NCBI RefSeq assembly: GCF_001294205.1
Contig: NZ_LAQT01000036.1
Coordinates: forward strand, 62,001 to 126,000
Source of the DNA: Amantichitinum ursilacus
Lineage (GTDB): Bacteria > Pseudomonadota > Gammaproteobacteria > Burkholderiales > Chitinibacteraceae
Length of the DNA: 64,000 nt
Direction: 5' to 3'
The notes under the pieces are model-generated. The model saw nothing but the letters and a program-made list of their open reading frames with translations, was not told where the DNA came from and did not search any database. The position numbers were made by a program, and so were the translations under genes. Below, one piece after another: positions 63,003 through 64,000 of the stretch (the stretch's first letter is position 1; each line of letters starts with the position of its first letter).

Positions 63003-63512
63003 TTAACGCTCAACGCGCTGCGCCACGATGCGATCCCACGAGGCGCGCGCGGCATCGCGCGAATCCGGCCAGTCCAGCGTCGATGCGCCGCGGTTGCGGG
63101 CGTAGTCGTTTTGCAGATCGGGTTCGACTTCATCAAACGTCTTGTCGGGATAGCGGTCCGCGCCTTCATAGCCGGTGCGATACGCGCCATGGAAATCATC
63201 AAACGGCCGGCCCGCAGTAAAAGTCTGCGTGGTGTGGTTGTTGCGCCAGTATTCGTCTTCGACAGTAGGGTCAACGCGCTCGGCGACGGCTTTGCCCGCC
63301 AGCCCGCCCGCTACTGCGCCCACCACCGCGCCTGCAGCCAGCCCGATCGGGCCTGCCGCCGCACCCATTGCCGCGCCAGCCGCAGCCGCCGCGCCGATAC
63401 CCACTGCACCGCCGACGGCTGCGCCGCCTGCTGTGCCCGCCGGATGGAATTCGCCTTCACCCGTTACCGGATCATGATTCGCTTCGTGTTTCAGATCTTT
63501 GGAATCAGCCAT
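63003..63512 (-). CDS. Glycine-zipper protein (paralogue of the one at 9334)
   Basis: A 169-residue protein with polar start HDPVTGEGEFHPAGTAGG, a long Gly/Ala zipper (about residues 29-75), and a conserved tail (AYRTGYEGADRYPDKTFDEV; ending LDWPDSRDAARASWDR). It shares these blocks with the protein at 9334, 54 kb away. The hydrophobic zipper could insert in a membrane; no signal peptide. Function unknown. Here it has no hemerythrin neighbour. Confidence 0.85.
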   Translation of the reverse strand: MADSKDLKHEANHDPVTGEGEFHPAGTAGGAAVGGAVGIGAAAAAGAAMGAAAGPIGLAAGAVVGAVAGGLAGKAVAERVDPTVEDEYWRNNHTTQTFTAGRPFDDFHGAYRTGYEGADRYPDKTFDEVEPDLQNDYARNRGASTLDWPDSRDAARASWDRIVAQRVER

Positions 63513-63712
63513 GCTCGTTCTCCAATGCAGTCGTCGTTAATCCCGCTATGTGTTGGCGCGGGTGGAGACTGCAGTGTCCGCCGCCCGCCCTGTAAAAGCT
63601 GTCGGCGGCGGCGGCAATCGGTGCCAGGCGGGGCGCTTGTTGCGCGGCAGGCGCGCGCTGTAGTGGGGCGAGAAGCGCCTACAGCGCACGCGGCGGCAAG
63701 GCTGCGCTGCGG

Positions 63713-64000
63713 CTAATCATCGGCCCCCACCAACACGCGCAAGCGCGCTTCGACAGTACTCAAGCTATCCAGCAGCTGCCGCAGTTGCGCCTCATCGATG
63801 TCTGCGAAAGCCAACGCGTTGCCTTTGACCAGCGCCTGGCGGACGGCCTCTTGCTGCGCGCTGGCGCGGGCCGAGAGCGAGAACAAGGCCTTGCGGCCAT
63901 CGGCGGGATCGGGCGCGCGCAGCAACAGGCCTTCTTTCACCATGCGCTCCAGCATTTGCGCCATGGCGGGCTGGCCAATCTGTGCTTGCTGCGCCAGTTC
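63713..64000 (-). CDS. MarR-family regulator, C-terminal part (cut by window edge)
   Basis: The minus-strand frame from the right edge reads LAQQAQIGQPAMAQMLERMV and then LLLRAPDPADGRKALFSLSA. This is the recognition helix and wing of a MarR winged-helix protein, with the conserved DxRxxx pattern (DPADGRK). The C-terminal dimerisation helix ends at 63713. The N-terminus is outside the window. Confidence 0.85.
   Translation of the reverse strand, partial: ELAQQAQIGQPAMAQMLERMVKEGLLLRAPDPADGRKALFSLSARASAQQEAVRQALVKGNALAFADIDEAQLRQLLDSLSTVEARLRVLVGADD

Overview
The window looks like the chromosome of a GC-rich Gram-negative bacterium, most likely a betaproteobacterium. It encodes a TonB receptor, lipoproteins with LAGC lipoboxes, a MipA/OmpV porin-like protein, CusRS-type metal signalling and sigma-54 promoters. 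Order or genus cannot be fixed from the sequence alone; Neisseriales is a guess from overall gene style. The core DNA is GC-rich. Two stretches are visibly AT-richer: a 9.2 kb island at 18.2-27.4 kb, and a strip of broken genes at 51.8-53.4 kb.

Layout. 1-7.8 kb: start of a CHASE3 sensor, then a LacI-controlled sugar ABC uptake set with a GH3 beta-glycosidase. 7.8-11.5 kb: TetR/SDR divergent pair, a glycine-zipper protein, and two hemerythrins either side of a repeat-rich gap. 11.7-16.2 kb: a CusRS-like two-component system, with a CzcE-like gene and a catalase/cytochrome b561 operon on its two sides; both of those carry a CusR-type box. 16.2-17.6 kb: FucP-type sugar transporter. 18.1-27.4 kb: tRNA-Ser(GGA) with an integrated island bounded by a 25-bp direct repeat. 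27.5-35.5 kb: mixed genes (YcxB-like membrane protein, AraC with aldo/keto reductase, secreted alpha-amylase, LysR, paired YdcZ-type membrane proteins). 35.5-51.1 kb: a sulfur-scavenging locus. 51.3-64 kb: small membrane protein, gene remnants, PAS protein, IMPase-like protein with TetR, VOC protein, MipA with a two-component system, serine hydrolase, a tandem-repeat/REPIN region, lipoprotein, second glycine-zipper protein and a partial MarR.

The island is the strongest candidate for an undescribed system. Five tightly packed genes encode DndC, DndD, a protein that looks like DndE fused to an FtsK/HerA-type motor, an ABC-type AAA ATPase and a DUF4435 TOPRIM protein. It therefore joins a DNA phosphorothioation core to a PARIS/OLD-like ATPase-nuclease pair, with no DndB, DndFGH or DndA in the window. 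The island's own P4-type integrase survives only as a frameshifted fragment beside the tRNA.

The second system is the 35.5-51.1 kb locus. A sigma-54 activator sits next to four well-formed -24/-12 promoters. These precede three cytoplasmic DszB-like proteins, two SsuD-like flavin monooxygenases, a sulfonate-type ABC importer, an MFS transporter, a class II aldolase-like protein and a TonB receptor. Together these suggest outer-membrane capture, import and desulfonation/desulfination of organosulfur compounds under nitrogen- or sulfur-linked sigma-54 control.

Other notable structures are a perfect 22-bp palindrome between mipA and a two-component system, a REPIN-like repeat family, and a roughly 280-bp tandem array carrying copies of the 3' end of a small gene.
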